Below are positions 32,961 to 40,993 of a stretch of 44,301 nt of DNA, piece by piece. Source of the DNA: Acrocarpospora pleiomorpha. GTDB taxonomy: Bacteria; Actinomycetota; Actinomycetes; Streptosporangiales; Streptosporangiaceae. Location of the stretch: NCBI RefSeq assembly GCF_009687885.1, contig NZ_BLAF01000082.1:1-44301 (forward strand). The letters run 5' to 3'. The notes under the pieces are model-generated. The model worked only from the letters and a program-made list of their open reading frames with translations, searched no databases and had not been told where the DNA came from. Both the position numbers and the translations under genes were made by a program. The stretch's first letter is position 1; every line of letters starts with the position of its first letter.

Positions 32961-35043
32961 TAGAGTTCGCGACCTTGATGGACTTGAACACGGTGCCCAC
33001 GTCGGGGAGCAGGTCGTCCTTGATGTCGGGCACCTGCATGTAGACGATCGACGGCAGCGGCGCGCCGGTGTTCACCGCGGCGACCACCACCAGCGTCTTC
33101 CCGCCGTCGTCGCTCACCTCGTAGGCGGCGAGCTGGCCGATCCCGCCGCGCAGCTTCTGCTGCCCGACCTTGGACACCTTGTTGCCCTTGGGGAACAGGT
33201 TCTGCCTGGCCTTGAAGACCACCGCGCTCAGCACCGGGCGCAGATCGTCGGTGGTCGTATACTTGGAGGCCAGGTCCTGCCCCAGCGGGCCGGACATGAC
33301 CTGGGCGAACTGCGGCTTGCCCTTCGTGGTCAGGCCCGCGCTGACGAACTGCCGGGTGACGTAGCCGTAGGTGGCCAGGTTCTTCTGCTGGTCCACGTCC
33401 GTCTTCCACTGGCCGCCGAGCTTCGGGATCGAGACACGCGATTCGCTGTCGGCGATCCTGCCCTGTACGGGGGACGGGGTGCCCTCATACTCCAGCAGGC
33501 CCGCGGCCTGGGGCTGGGTGGCGTTGGACGCGGACGCCTTCGACGGCGACGGGGAGGGCTCGCTGGGGGAGGCGTCGCCGCTGCTGGCCAGCGGGCCCGC
33601 GAGGAACGCCCACAGCAGGGCCCCGATCAGCGCGATCAGGACGGAACCGGCGAGGGCGAACAGCCAGATGGGGCGGCCGCGCTCCTCATCCTCGTACTCC
33701 TCGATGGCCTGGTAGTTCTCGCCGAAGACGTTGTTCCAGAGTTCCTGCTGGCGGTGGGCGGGAGGGGTCTTCGGGCCGCTGATCTGGCCGGCGGTGACGA
33801 ACGGCTTGTACTGGTCGTCGCCCTGCGGGTGCTGGTGTTGCTGGGGTGGCTGTGGGGGGCGCTGGCCGGTCATCGGGAACTGGGGGACGCCGTGTTCGCC
33901 GGTTTGCGGGCCCGTGAAGGAGGGTGCCTGCTGGGGTGGGGCGGCTTGCGGTGGGGCGGAGGCGTCCGCTCGGTAGAGGGGGGTTTCGCCGGTTCCGAAC
34001 GCCTGTGGGGTGACCATGCCGAACGTCTGGGGGTCGCGGGGGCCGGGTTGCTGCTGGGGCTCGGGCGGGCGGTTGCCGTGGCGGGGCGGAGCCTGCTCGT
34101 ACTGGCCGGGCTGCTCGAACTGGCCCGGCTGTCCGTGTTGTCCGGGCTGGCCAGGCAGACCGGGGGCACCGGGCTGTAGGTGTTGCCCGGGCTGACCGGG
34201 TAGCCCGCCAGGCTGGCCGAGCGTGGGCGCGCCGAAGGGGCCTGTGGAGAAGGGCTCGGGGGCCGGGTGCTCAGGCTCTCGCTGCCATGCCTCACGGGGG
34301 TGGCGGTCCTGTTGCTGCGGGTCGCGGAACTGGGGGTCGCGCGGCTGCGGCTCCGGGAACTGGGTGACGTGCGGCGGCTGATCGCGGAACTGCTCGCGGG
34401 GGTCACGCGGTTCGCGGAACTGATGTTCGCGGGGGTCATACGGCTGGGGTTCCCGGAATTGCTGTTCGCGGGGATCATACGGCTGGGGTTCGCGGAACTG
34501 CTGTTCGCGAGGGTCACGCGGCTGGGGCTCGCGGAACTGGAAGTCGCGGGGTGGCTGCGGGTCCATCGGCGGCTGGCCGGGCTGCGGGTCGCGGTAGAGC
34601 GGTCTGCCGAAGGGGTCGGTGCCGCCGCGGCCCACCCGGGGCTGCTGGTCGTAGTCGTTGAGCGGGGGCGGGAGGACCGGGTGCTCGCCCGTCCGGTACG
34701 TTCGCTGGCCGTACGGGTCGGCGGGCGGGGGCTCGAATGAGCGGCCCGGCGGGGTGGGCCCGGAGGCCGGGGGGACCTCGGGCCAAGCCGGGGGAACCTC
34801 CGGCCAGCCGCCACGAGCAGCGGCTCGCTGCGACTCGTCGTGCTCCGAGGGCATGGGACCTCCCGAGTTCATGCCCGAATTGGGGGCGCCTGGCATGATC
34901 TCATGCGACCCGGGGGGTACCGCAGCGAAACTCGAGAATGCCCCGCGGAACTGCTCGCCCGTGGGGTCGGTCGGTGGATCCTGCATCGGAAGATCCGTTT
35001 GCCGGAATTCCGGGCCCGATCCCGGCTCGACTGAGTTCGCCAC
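32956..35043 (-). CDS. Membrane protein with long repetitive disordered N-terminus
   Basis: This protein of about 695 residues is not a family I recognise. The first ~450 residues are Pro/Gln/Arg/Gly-rich and disordered, with tandem REPQPYDPREQQF-type repeats and GQPGQ runs. An acidic stretch (AIEEYEDEERGRP) precedes one membrane helix (WLFALAGSVLIALIGALLWA). After a Ser/Pro linker comes a ~180-residue outer domain (GLLEYEGTPSPVQGRIADSE to KDDLLPDVGTVFKSIKVANS). The topology suggests a cytoplasmic scaffold with an extracellular domain. GTG 35043 is a plausible start but lacks a ribosome site. ATG 34986 is an alternative, and the frame is open to 35157. Its stop lies in the 92-bp element. It is divergent from leuS. 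Confidence 0.75.
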   Translation of the reverse strand: MANSVEPGSGPEFRQTDLPMQDPPTDPTGEQFRGAFSSFAAVPPGSHEIMPGAPNSGMNSGGPMPSEHDESQRAAARGGWPEVPPAWPEVPPASGPTPPGRSFEPPPADPYGQRTYRTGEHPVLPPPLNDYDQQPRVGRGGTDPFGRPLYRDPQPGQPPMDPQPPRDFQFREPQPRDPREQQFREPQPYDPREQQFREPQPYDPREHQFREPRDPREQFRDQPPHVTQFPEPQPRDPQFRDPQQQDRHPREAWQREPEHPAPEPFSTGPFGAPTLGQPGGLPGQPGQHLQPGAPGLPGQPGQHGQPGQFEQPGQYEQAPPRHGNRPPEPQQQPGPRDPQTFGMVTPQAFGTGETPLYRADASAPPQAAPPQQAPSFTGPQTGEHGVPQFPMTGQRPPQPPQQHQHPQGDDQYKPFVTAGQISGPKTPPAHRQQELWNNVFGENYQAIEEYEDEERGRPIWLFALAGSVLIALIGALLWAFLAGPLASSGDASPSEPSPSPSKASASNATQPQAAGLLEYEGTPSPVQGRIADSESRVSIPKLGGQWKTDVDQQKNLATYGYVTRQFVSAGLTTKGKPQFAQVMSGPLGQDLASKYTTTDDLRPVLSAVVFKARQNLFPKGNKVSKVGQQKLRGGIGQLAAYEVSDDGGKTLVVVAAVNTGAPLPSIVYMQVPDIKDDLLPDVGTVFKSIKVANSN

Positions 35044-35174
35044 GAGATGAGGGTAAAGGAAAGGGACACCAGCGGTCACAACGGATCTATCACCATCGGG
35101 TATCGGCAGTTGACTCCGCGTGTAAGATCCGCTCTCTCGTCCGATAACGTCGGTCATCCAGTTGCGGACTGCGC

Positions 35175-35180
35175 TAGGCT
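35175..35180 (+). promoter_or_regulatory. Putative -10 of the leuS leader transcript
   Basis: TAGGCT lies seven bases before the leader-peptide ATG, so transcription could begin at or next to the ATG (leaderless). No convincing -35 is seen. Confidence 0.4.
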
Positions 35181-35186
35181 TGGGTT

Positions 35187-35234
35187 ATGCGTGCGGAGAC
35201 CCTGCTTCTTACCGGGCCGCATCGAGTGAGCTGA
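35187..35234 (+). CDS. leuS leader peptide (Leu-Leu-Leu)
   Basis: A 15-codon frame MRAETLLLTGPHRVS has three consecutive leucine codons (CTG CTT CTT) and overlaps the first arm of a 10-bp hairpin. The arrangement matches classic ribosome-mediated attenuators: slow decoding of Leu codons when charged leucyl-tRNA is scarce would alter hairpin choice before the terminator that follows. It is too short for family comparison; the call rests on the leucine codons, position and hairpins. Confidence 0.65.
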   Translation: MRAETLLLTGPHRVS

Positions 35235-35287
35235 TCTCAAGCCTCGATGCGGCTGCCCCTCGTGCTGTAGGCCGGGGGGTTTTCTTA
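35217..35287 (+). promoter_or_regulatory. Attenuator hairpins and terminator upstream of leuS
   Basis: CCGCATCGAG (35217-35226) pairs perfectly with CTCGATGCGG (35243-35252) around a 16-base loop. It is followed by a GC-rich CCCC (35256-35259)/GGGG stem and the T-tract TTTTCTT (35280-35286), a likely intrinsic terminator. leuS begins 32 bases later. The first hairpin overlaps the leader-peptide stop, as expected for attenuation. The exact competing antiterminator pairing was not resolved. Confidence 0.6.
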
Positions 35288-35318
35288 TGGGCAGGTGGCG
35301 ATAAATCAGGAGTGAACC

Positions 35319-37775
35319 GTGGATGAGCAGGTGTACGACCCGCAGGCGCTGCAGGCCAAGTGGCAGCCGCGCTGGGAGGAACTGAAGCCCTACGCCGCGA
35401 GCGAGGACCCGGCCGACCCCCGGCCGCGTAAGTACATGCTCGACATGTTCCCGTACCCCTCCGGCGACCTGCACATGGGCCACGGCGAGGTGTTCGCGAT
35501 CGCGGACGTGGTCGCCCGCTACTGGTTCCAGAAGGGTTACAACGTCCTGCACCCGATCGGGTGGGACTCCTTCGGCCTGCCCGCCGAGAACGCGGCGATC
35601 AAGCGCAACGCGCACCCGGCCGAGTGGACCTACGCCAACATCGAGACCCAGGCCAACTCCTTCAAGCGGTATGGCATCTCCTTCGACTGGACCCGCCGCC
35701 TGCACACCAGCGACCCCGAGTACTTCCGCTGGAACCAGTGGCTGTTCAACCGGTTCTTCGAGCGCGGCCTGGCCTACCGCAAGGGCGGCCTGGTCAACTG
35801 GTGCCCGAACGACCAGACGGTGCTGGCCAACGAGCAGGTCGTCCAGGGCAAGTGCGAGCGCTGCGGCGCGACGGTGGTGCGGCGCGAGCTGACCCAGTGG
35901 TACTTCAAGATCACTGACTACGCGGACCGGCTGCTGGACGACATGGCGCAGCTGGAGGGCGGCTGGCCCGAGCGGGTGCTGACCATGCAGCGGAACTGGA
36001 TCGGCCGCTCCACCGGCGCGGACGTGCGATTCCAGGTCGAGGGCCGGGACGAGCCCGTCACCGTCTACACCACCCGCCCGGACACGCTGTTCGGCGCCAC
36101 CTTCTTCGTGGTCGCCGCGGACGCGCCGCTGGCCGCCGAGATCTGCGCTCCGGAGGAACTGGGCGCGCTGGAGGCGTACCGCGCGGAGGTGGCCAAGCTG
36201 ACCGATATCGAGCGGCTGGCCACCGACAAGGAGAAGACCGGCGTCTTCCTGGGCGTGCACGCGATCAACCCGGTCAACGGGGAGCGCATCCCGGTCTGGG
36301 CGGCCGACTACGTGCTGGCCGACTACGGGCATGGCGCGATCATGGCGGTGCCCGCGCACGACCAGCGCGACCTGGACTTCGCCCGCAAGTTCGAGCTGCC
36401 GGTCCGGGTCGTCGTGCACACCGGCATGGCCGACCCGGGCGAGACCGGGATCGCCACCCCAGGCGAGGGCACGCTGGTCAACTCCGGGCCGCTGGACGGC
36501 CTGGCCAAGGCGGAGGCGATCGCCCGAATCATCGAGATCCTGGAGGGGCACGGCACCGGCCGGGCCACCGTCAACTACCGGCTGCGCGACTGGCTGCTGT
36601 CCCGGCAGCGGTTCTGGGGGACGCCGATCCCGATCATCCACTGCCCCGACTGCGGCGAGGTGCCCGTACCGGACGAGCAGTTGCCGGTGACGCTGCCGGA
36701 TCTGCGCGGCGAAGCCCTGGCTCCGCGCGGGGTGTCGCCGCTGGCCTCGGCCACCGACTGGGTGAACGTGCCCTGCCCCAAGTGCGCGGGTCCCGCCAAG
36801 CGTGACACCGACACGATGGACACCTTCGTCGACTCGTCGTGGTATTTCCTGCGGTACGTGGATCCGACGTACGAGGACGGGCCCTTCGATGTGGAGCGGG
36901 TCCGCAAGTGGGGGCCGATCGACCAGTACGTGGGCGGGGTCGAGCATGCCGTGCTGCACCTGCTGTACAGCCGGTTCTTCACCAAGGTGCTGCACGACAT
37001 GGGCATGGTCGACTTCGTCGAGCCGTTCCTGCGGCTGCTGAACCAGGGCCAGGTCATCAACGAGGGCAAGGCCATGTCCAAGAACCTGGGCAACGGCGTG
37101 GACCTGGGGCAGCAGATCGACGCGTACGGGGTGGACGCCGTCCGGCTGACCATGGTGTTCGCCGGGCCGCCCGAGGACGACATCGACTGGGCGGATGTGT
37201 CCCCGTTCGCGTCGCAGAAGTTCCTGGCGCGCGCGTTCCGGGTGATGACCGAGGTGTCCAGCGCGCCCGGCGTCGACCCGGCCACCGGCGACCTGGCGCT
37301 GCGCAAGGTCACCCATCGCACCCTGGACGAGGTCACCCGGCTGGTCGAGAGCAACCGGTTCAACGTCGCCGTGGCGCGGATGATGGAGCTGACCTCGGCC
37401 ACGCGCAAGGCCATCGACTCCGGGCCCGGCGCCGCCGACCCGGCCGTCCGGGAGGCCGCCGAGACGCTGGCGATCATGCTGTCGCTGGTCGCGCCGTACG
37501 TGGCGGAGGAAGGCTGGGAGCGGCTGGGGCACCAGCCGTCGGTGGCGCTGGCCGGCTGGCCGGCCGCCGACCCGGCGCTGCTGGTGCTGGACTCGGTGAC
37601 GTGCGTGGTGCAGGTGGCGGGCAAGGTCCGGGACCGGCTGGAAGTTTCACCGGACATTTCGGACGCTGACCTGGAGGTGCTGGCCCTGGAGTCCGACAAG
37701 GTCCGGCCGTACCTGTCCGGGGCTCCGCGCAAGGTCATCGTGCGTGCGCCGAAGCTGGTGAACATCGTCCCGTGA
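35319..37775 (+). CDS. leuS: Leucyl-tRNA synthetase, compact form
   Basis: This 818-residue class I synthetase charges tRNA-Leu. The HIGH-type motif is HMGH (52-55) in FPYPSGDLHMGHGEVFA. The CP1 editing domain is present (TTRPDTLFGATFFVV; GHGAIMAVPAHDQRDLDFAR with its conserved Asp). The KMSKS loop reads AMSKN (585-589) in EGKAMSKNLGNGV. A zinc-type Cys pair occurs at CERCG and CPDCG. It is much shorter than the ~960-residue enzymes of Streptomyces and mycobacteria and nearer the bacillary size. GTG 35319 with AGGAG six bases upstream is the start. Expression is probably attenuated through the leader peptide upstream. Confidence 0.96.
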   Translation: MDEQVYDPQALQAKWQPRWEELKPYAASEDPADPRPRKYMLDMFPYPSGDLHMGHGEVFAIADVVARYWFQKGYNVLHPIGWDSFGLPAENAAIKRNAHPAEWTYANIETQANSFKRYGISFDWTRRLHTSDPEYFRWNQWLFNRFFERGLAYRKGGLVNWCPNDQTVLANEQVVQGKCERCGATVVRRELTQWYFKITDYADRLLDDMAQLEGGWPERVLTMQRNWIGRSTGADVRFQVEGRDEPVTVYTTRPDTLFGATFFVVAADAPLAAEICAPEELGALEAYRAEVAKLTDIERLATDKEKTGVFLGVHAINPVNGERIPVWAADYVLADYGHGAIMAVPAHDQRDLDFARKFELPVRVVVHTGMADPGETGIATPGEGTLVNSGPLDGLAKAEAIARIIEILEGHGTGRATVNYRLRDWLLSRQRFWGTPIPIIHCPDCGEVPVPDEQLPVTLPDLRGEALAPRGVSPLASATDWVNVPCPKCAGPAKRDTDTMDTFVDSSWYFLRYVDPTYEDGPFDVERVRKWGPIDQYVGGVEHAVLHLLYSRFFTKVLHDMGMVDFVEPFLRLLNQGQVINEGKAMSKNLGNGVDLGQQIDAYGVDAVRLTMVFAGPPEDDIDWADVSPFASQKFLARAFRVMTEVSSAPGVDPATGDLALRKVTHRTLDEVTRLVESNRFNVAVARMMELTSATRKAIDSGPGAADPAVREAAETLAIMLSLVAPYVAEEGWERLGHQPSVALAGWPAADPALLVLDSVTCVVQVAGKVRDRLEVSPDISDADLEVLALESDKVRPYLSGAPRKVIVRAPKLVNIVP

Positions 37776-37812
37776 GGTCGCGTCCCGGCGTGGAGGGTCC
37801 GCCCGCCGCGCC

Positions 37813-37845
37813 GGGACATTGACCGCCGTCCTGGGACATTGACCG
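37813..37845 (+). repeat. Two 13-bp direct repeats, 20 bp apart
   Basis: GGGACATTGACCG occurs at 37813-37825 and 37833-37845, shortly after leuS and upstream of the GH5 gene. It could be a tandem regulator site or chance. Confidence 0.45.
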
Positions 37846-37922
37846 TGGTGTCGCCCGGCGCTCAAAATTGCGGCGAGCCACACATGTTGAATATTGGCGT
37901 GCGGTCAGGGCATGCCGCGACC

Positions 37923-37950
37923 ACCGCCGCTCGGTCGAGCGGCGGTTCTT
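37923..37950 (+). terminator. Hairpin terminator between leuS and the GH5 gene
   Basis: A perfect 10-bp stem ACCGCCGCTC / GAGCGGCGGT with a 4-base loop GGTC is followed by TCTT. Confidence 0.65.
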
Positions 37951-38009
37951 GGGGTGCGCGCTGACCATAGGCTCATGGCGGCCGCCCCCAGGGTGGAGGG
38001 CGGTCTACC

Positions 38010-40505
38010 TTGTCCAGATATTTCACCACTTCAAGACTCGGCAGAGTCCTGGGGTCCATCGCCGTCAGCGCGGGGATGGTGGCGGCGATGCTCGTCGCGA
38101 CCAGCTCCCCGGCCAACGCGGCCGGGACCGGAACCGGATACCTGCACACCTCCGGCAACAAGATCGTCGACGCTACAGGTGCGACGGTCCGAATTACCGG
38201 AATCAACTGGTTTGGGATGGAAACCGACAATAAGACGTTTCACGGCCTTTGGGCCAGTGTGACCTGGAAGTCCCAGATCGACCACATGGCGCAGCTCGGG
38301 TACAACACCATCCGGGTGCCGTACTCCGATGACGCGCTCAAGGCGGGCGCGGTCGCGACCGGCATCAACGACTTCACCAACCCCGACCTCATCGGCCTCT
38401 CACCCCTCCAGATCCTGGACAGGGTGATCGAGTACGCCGGGACCAAGGGCATGCGGATCATCCTGGACCGGCACCGGCCCGCCGCCGCCGGGCAGTCGGC
38501 GCTCTGGTACACCGCCGCCGTGCCGGAGAGCACCTGGATCGCCAACTGGCGGATGCTGGCCCAGCGGTACGCGGGTAACACCACCGTCATCGGCGCCGAC
38601 CTGCACAATGAGCCGCACGCCGAGGGCACCAACCCGAACGCGACCGGCTCCTGCTGGGGCTGCGGCGTGGAGGCTCGGGACTGGCGGCTGGCGGCGGAAC
38701 GCGCCGGCAACGCCATCCTCGCGGTCCAGCCGAACTGGCTGATCTTCGTCGAGGGTGTCAGCTGCCCCAGCGGCGGTCTGTCCAACGTGTGGGACAACGA
38801 CCCCAGCAATGACGAGGACTGCGGCTGGTGGGGCGGCAACCTGACCAAGGCAGGGGAGTTCCCGGTCCGGCTGAACGTGGCCAACCGGCTGGTTTACTCG
38901 CCGCACGAGTACGCGACCTCGGTGTTCAACCAGTCGTGGTTCAGCGACCCGACGTACCCGGCCAATATGCCGGCCATCTGGGACAAGTACTTCGGATACA
39001 TCCACAAGCAGAACATCGCGCCGATCATGATGGGCGAGTTCGGCAGCACGCTGGCCAGCAACGTGGACCGGATCTGGCTGACCGAGCTGATGAAATACAC
39101 CGGGACCGGAGTGAACGGGATGTCGTTCACGTACTGGTCGTGGAACCCGAACTCGGGGGACACCGGAGGAATCGTGATGGACGACTGGGTGACGGTGCAG
39201 ACCGCCAAGCAGAACATCCTCCAGCCGTACCTGATTGCCCCGGTTCCGCCGGGATCCTCCCCTAACCCGACGGACACGACCCCGCCGAGCACACCTGCTG
39301 GTCTGGCAGCTTCGGGGACGACGTCCACAGGAACCCAACTGGCGTGGACCGCGTCCACTGACACCGGCGGTAGCGGTCTGGCTGGGTACGACATCCTTCG
39401 GGCGCCTGGCACTACTGGCGGCACGTTCGCCGTGGTCGGCGATTCGACGACGGCGTCCTTCGCGGCGACTGGCCTTACGGCTGGTACGACGTACCGGTTC
39501 CAGGTTCGGGCCCGTGATGGTGCGGGCAACCAGTCCGCGGTCTCCAACACGGTGACCGTGACGACCACAGCAGCCACCGACACCACTCCGCCGAGCACTC
39601 CCGCCGGTCTGGCGGCTTCTGCGACGACCTCGACCGGGACTCAGCTGGCGTGGACCGCGTCCACTGACACCGGTGGCAGCGGTTTGGCCGGATACGACAT
39701 CCTTCGGGCGCCTGGCGCTTCCGGTGGCACCTTCGCCGTCGTCGGCACCTCGACGACCGCCTCCTTCGCGGCCACCGGTCTTACGGCTGGTACGACGTAC
39801 CGGTTCCAGGTCCGGGCCCGTGATGGTGCGGGCAACCAGTCCGCGGTCTCCAACACGGTGACCGTGACGACTACAGCAGCCACCGACACCACCCCGCCGA
39901 GCACACCTGCCGGTCTGGCGGCTTCCGGAACGACCTCGACCGGGACTCAGCTGGCGTGGACCGCCTCCACCGACACCGGTGGCAGCGGTTTGGCCGGGTA
40001 CGACATCCTTCGAGCCCCTGGCGCTTCTGGTGGCACCTTCGCCGTCGTCGGCACTTCCACGACGCCGTCGTTCGCGGCCACCGGGCTGTCCGCTTCCACC
40101 ACCTACCGGTTCCAGGTCCGGGCCCGTGACGGTGCGGGCAACCAGTCCGCGGTCTCCAACACGGTGACCGTGACCACCACCGGCACCGGCACCGGCGGGT
40201 GCTCGGTCGCGGCCACCACCCAGAGCGCCTGGCAGAACGGCTACGTCATCCAGCCGATCAACGTCACCAACACCGGCACCTCGGGAATCACCGGCTGGAC
40301 GGTGACCTTCACCCTCCCGGCCGGACACACGATCACCGGCTTCTGGAACGCGGTCATCACCGTCAGCGGCCAGACCGTCACCGCCAAGAACACCTCCTCC
40401 AACGGCACCCTGGCAGCCAACGGCAGCACCAACTTCGGCTTCCAGGCCAGCCGCCCCAACAACGACTCCGCCCTCCCGTCGGGCTACACCTGCACCTCTC
40501 CCTGA
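38010..40505 (+). CDS. Secreted GH5 endoglucanase-like enzyme with three FN3 modules and CBM2
   Basis: This 831-residue secreted enzyme has a signal peptide (VLGSIAVSAGMVAAMLVATS...ANA, residues ~13-38), a GH5 catalytic domain to about 410, three FN3 modules (~420-725) and a C-terminal family 2 carbohydrate-binding module (CSVAATTQSAWQNGYVIQPI to SALPSGYTCTSP, with the CBM2 Cys pair). The GH5 proton donor is Glu201 (LHNEP) and the nucleophile Glu343 (MMGEFGS). It is predicted to cleave beta-1,4-glucan or mannan; CBM2 favours cellulose. It starts at TTG 38010 with GGAGGG about 10 bases upstream. No CelR-type palindrome was found. A strong hairpin terminator follows the stop. Confidence 0.93.
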   Translation: MSRYFTTSRLGRVLGSIAVSAGMVAAMLVATSSPANAAGTGTGYLHTSGNKIVDATGATVRITGINWFGMETDNKTFHGLWASVTWKSQIDHMAQLGYNTIRVPYSDDALKAGAVATGINDFTNPDLIGLSPLQILDRVIEYAGTKGMRIILDRHRPAAAGQSALWYTAAVPESTWIANWRMLAQRYAGNTTVIGADLHNEPHAEGTNPNATGSCWGCGVEARDWRLAAERAGNAILAVQPNWLIFVEGVSCPSGGLSNVWDNDPSNDEDCGWWGGNLTKAGEFPVRLNVANRLVYSPHEYATSVFNQSWFSDPTYPANMPAIWDKYFGYIHKQNIAPIMMGEFGSTLASNVDRIWLTELMKYTGTGVNGMSFTYWSWNPNSGDTGGIVMDDWVTVQTAKQNILQPYLIAPVPPGSSPNPTDTTPPSTPAGLAASGTTSTGTQLAWTASTDTGGSGLAGYDILRAPGTTGGTFAVVGDSTTASFAATGLTAGTTYRFQVRARDGAGNQSAVSNTVTVTTTAATDTTPPSTPAGLAASATTSTGTQLAWTASTDTGGSGLAGYDILRAPGASGGTFAVVGTSTTASFAATGLTAGTTYRFQVRARDGAGNQSAVSNTVTVTTTAATDTTPPSTPAGLAASGTTSTGTQLAWTASTDTGGSGLAGYDILRAPGASGGTFAVVGTSTTPSFAATGLSASTTYRFQVRARDGAGNQSAVSNTVTVTTTGTGTGGCSVAATTQSAWQNGYVIQPINVTNTGTSGITGWTVTFTLPAGHTITGFWNAVITVSGQTVTAKNTSSNGTLAANGSTNFGFQASRPNNDSALPSGYTCTSP
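39273..40190 (+). repeat. Three tandem 306-bp FN3-coding repeats
   Basis: Units begin at 39273, 39579 and 39885, exactly 306 bp apart, each coding a 102-residue FN3 module (DTTPPSTPAGLAAS to SNTVTVTTT). They are nearly identical in DNA, with a few clustered differences, implying recent duplication or gene conversion. Confidence 0.9.
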
Positions 40506-40508
40506 TCT

Positions 40509-40751
40509 CTAGGGAAACGCGAGGGCCGGGCTGAGTCCCGGCCCTCGCCATGTGACGGGGGTGTCTCTATGGGATTCGCCAAGCCGCCTGCGCCCCCCGG
40601 GCGACGCCAGCCGCACGTCATCGCAAAGGGCACCATCTCGGGCGGCGACAACCTCGGCACACCAGCCAAGCGCCTCGGGCCAGCCCCGGCAGTGCTCCAG
40701 CGTGATCTGGTACGCCCCGATCACGGACACCCTGGGAACCTTCAACGCCAT
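40509..40751 (-). CDS. Possible small hypothetical protein
   Basis: An 80-codon minus-strand frame starts MALKVPRVSVIGAYQITLEH with AAGGTGAGG just upstream. Third positions are G/C-rich, as in real genes of this window. No family is recognised. It overlaps the hairpin terminator of the GH5 gene, which argues against it, and the last ~25 residues are low quality. Confidence 0.25.
   Translation of the reverse strand: MALKVPRVSVIGAYQITLEHCRGWPEALGWCAEVVAARDGALCDDVRLASPGGRRRLGESHRDTPVTWRGPGLSPALAFP
40519..40548 (+). terminator. Hairpin terminator after the GH5 gene
   Basis: A perfect 12-bp stem GCGAGGGCCGGG (40519-40530) / CCCGGCCCTCGC (40537-40548) with a 6-base loop lies 13 bases after the stop. 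Confidence 0.75.
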
Positions 40752-40993
40752 GATCCTCACCTTCCCGTAACGCAGCGGCACCGTCCGAGGCGGTCCAGCC
40801 GCACGGCTTGATCAACTGGAGCAGCACGCCGAAGCTGACGAATTGATGACCTCGCAGTGGGATCCGGGCCGGGATGGACTCCCGGCCCGGATACCGTTGC
40901 CGGTCTTGGCGCCGGTGCGGCGAGAACTACCACCTGCGTGAACGGCGCCGGATAGCGGTGAGTAAGCCGACCCGCTCGTTCTGCTGGGCGCTC
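40752..40993. other. Intergenic region with a hairpin
   Basis: It contains CTTGATCAACTGG near 40807-40819, similar to the TTGATCAA sites at 42.3-42.6 kb, and the strong hairpin listed separately. No gene is supported in this stretch. Confidence 0.4.
40862..40892 (-). terminator. Strong hairpin downstream of the aminotransferase
   Basis: A perfect 13-bp stem ATCCGGGCCGGGA / TCCCGGCCCGGAT with a 5-base loop lies about 100 bases past the minus-strand aminotransferase stop. It could act on both strands. Confidence 0.65.
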
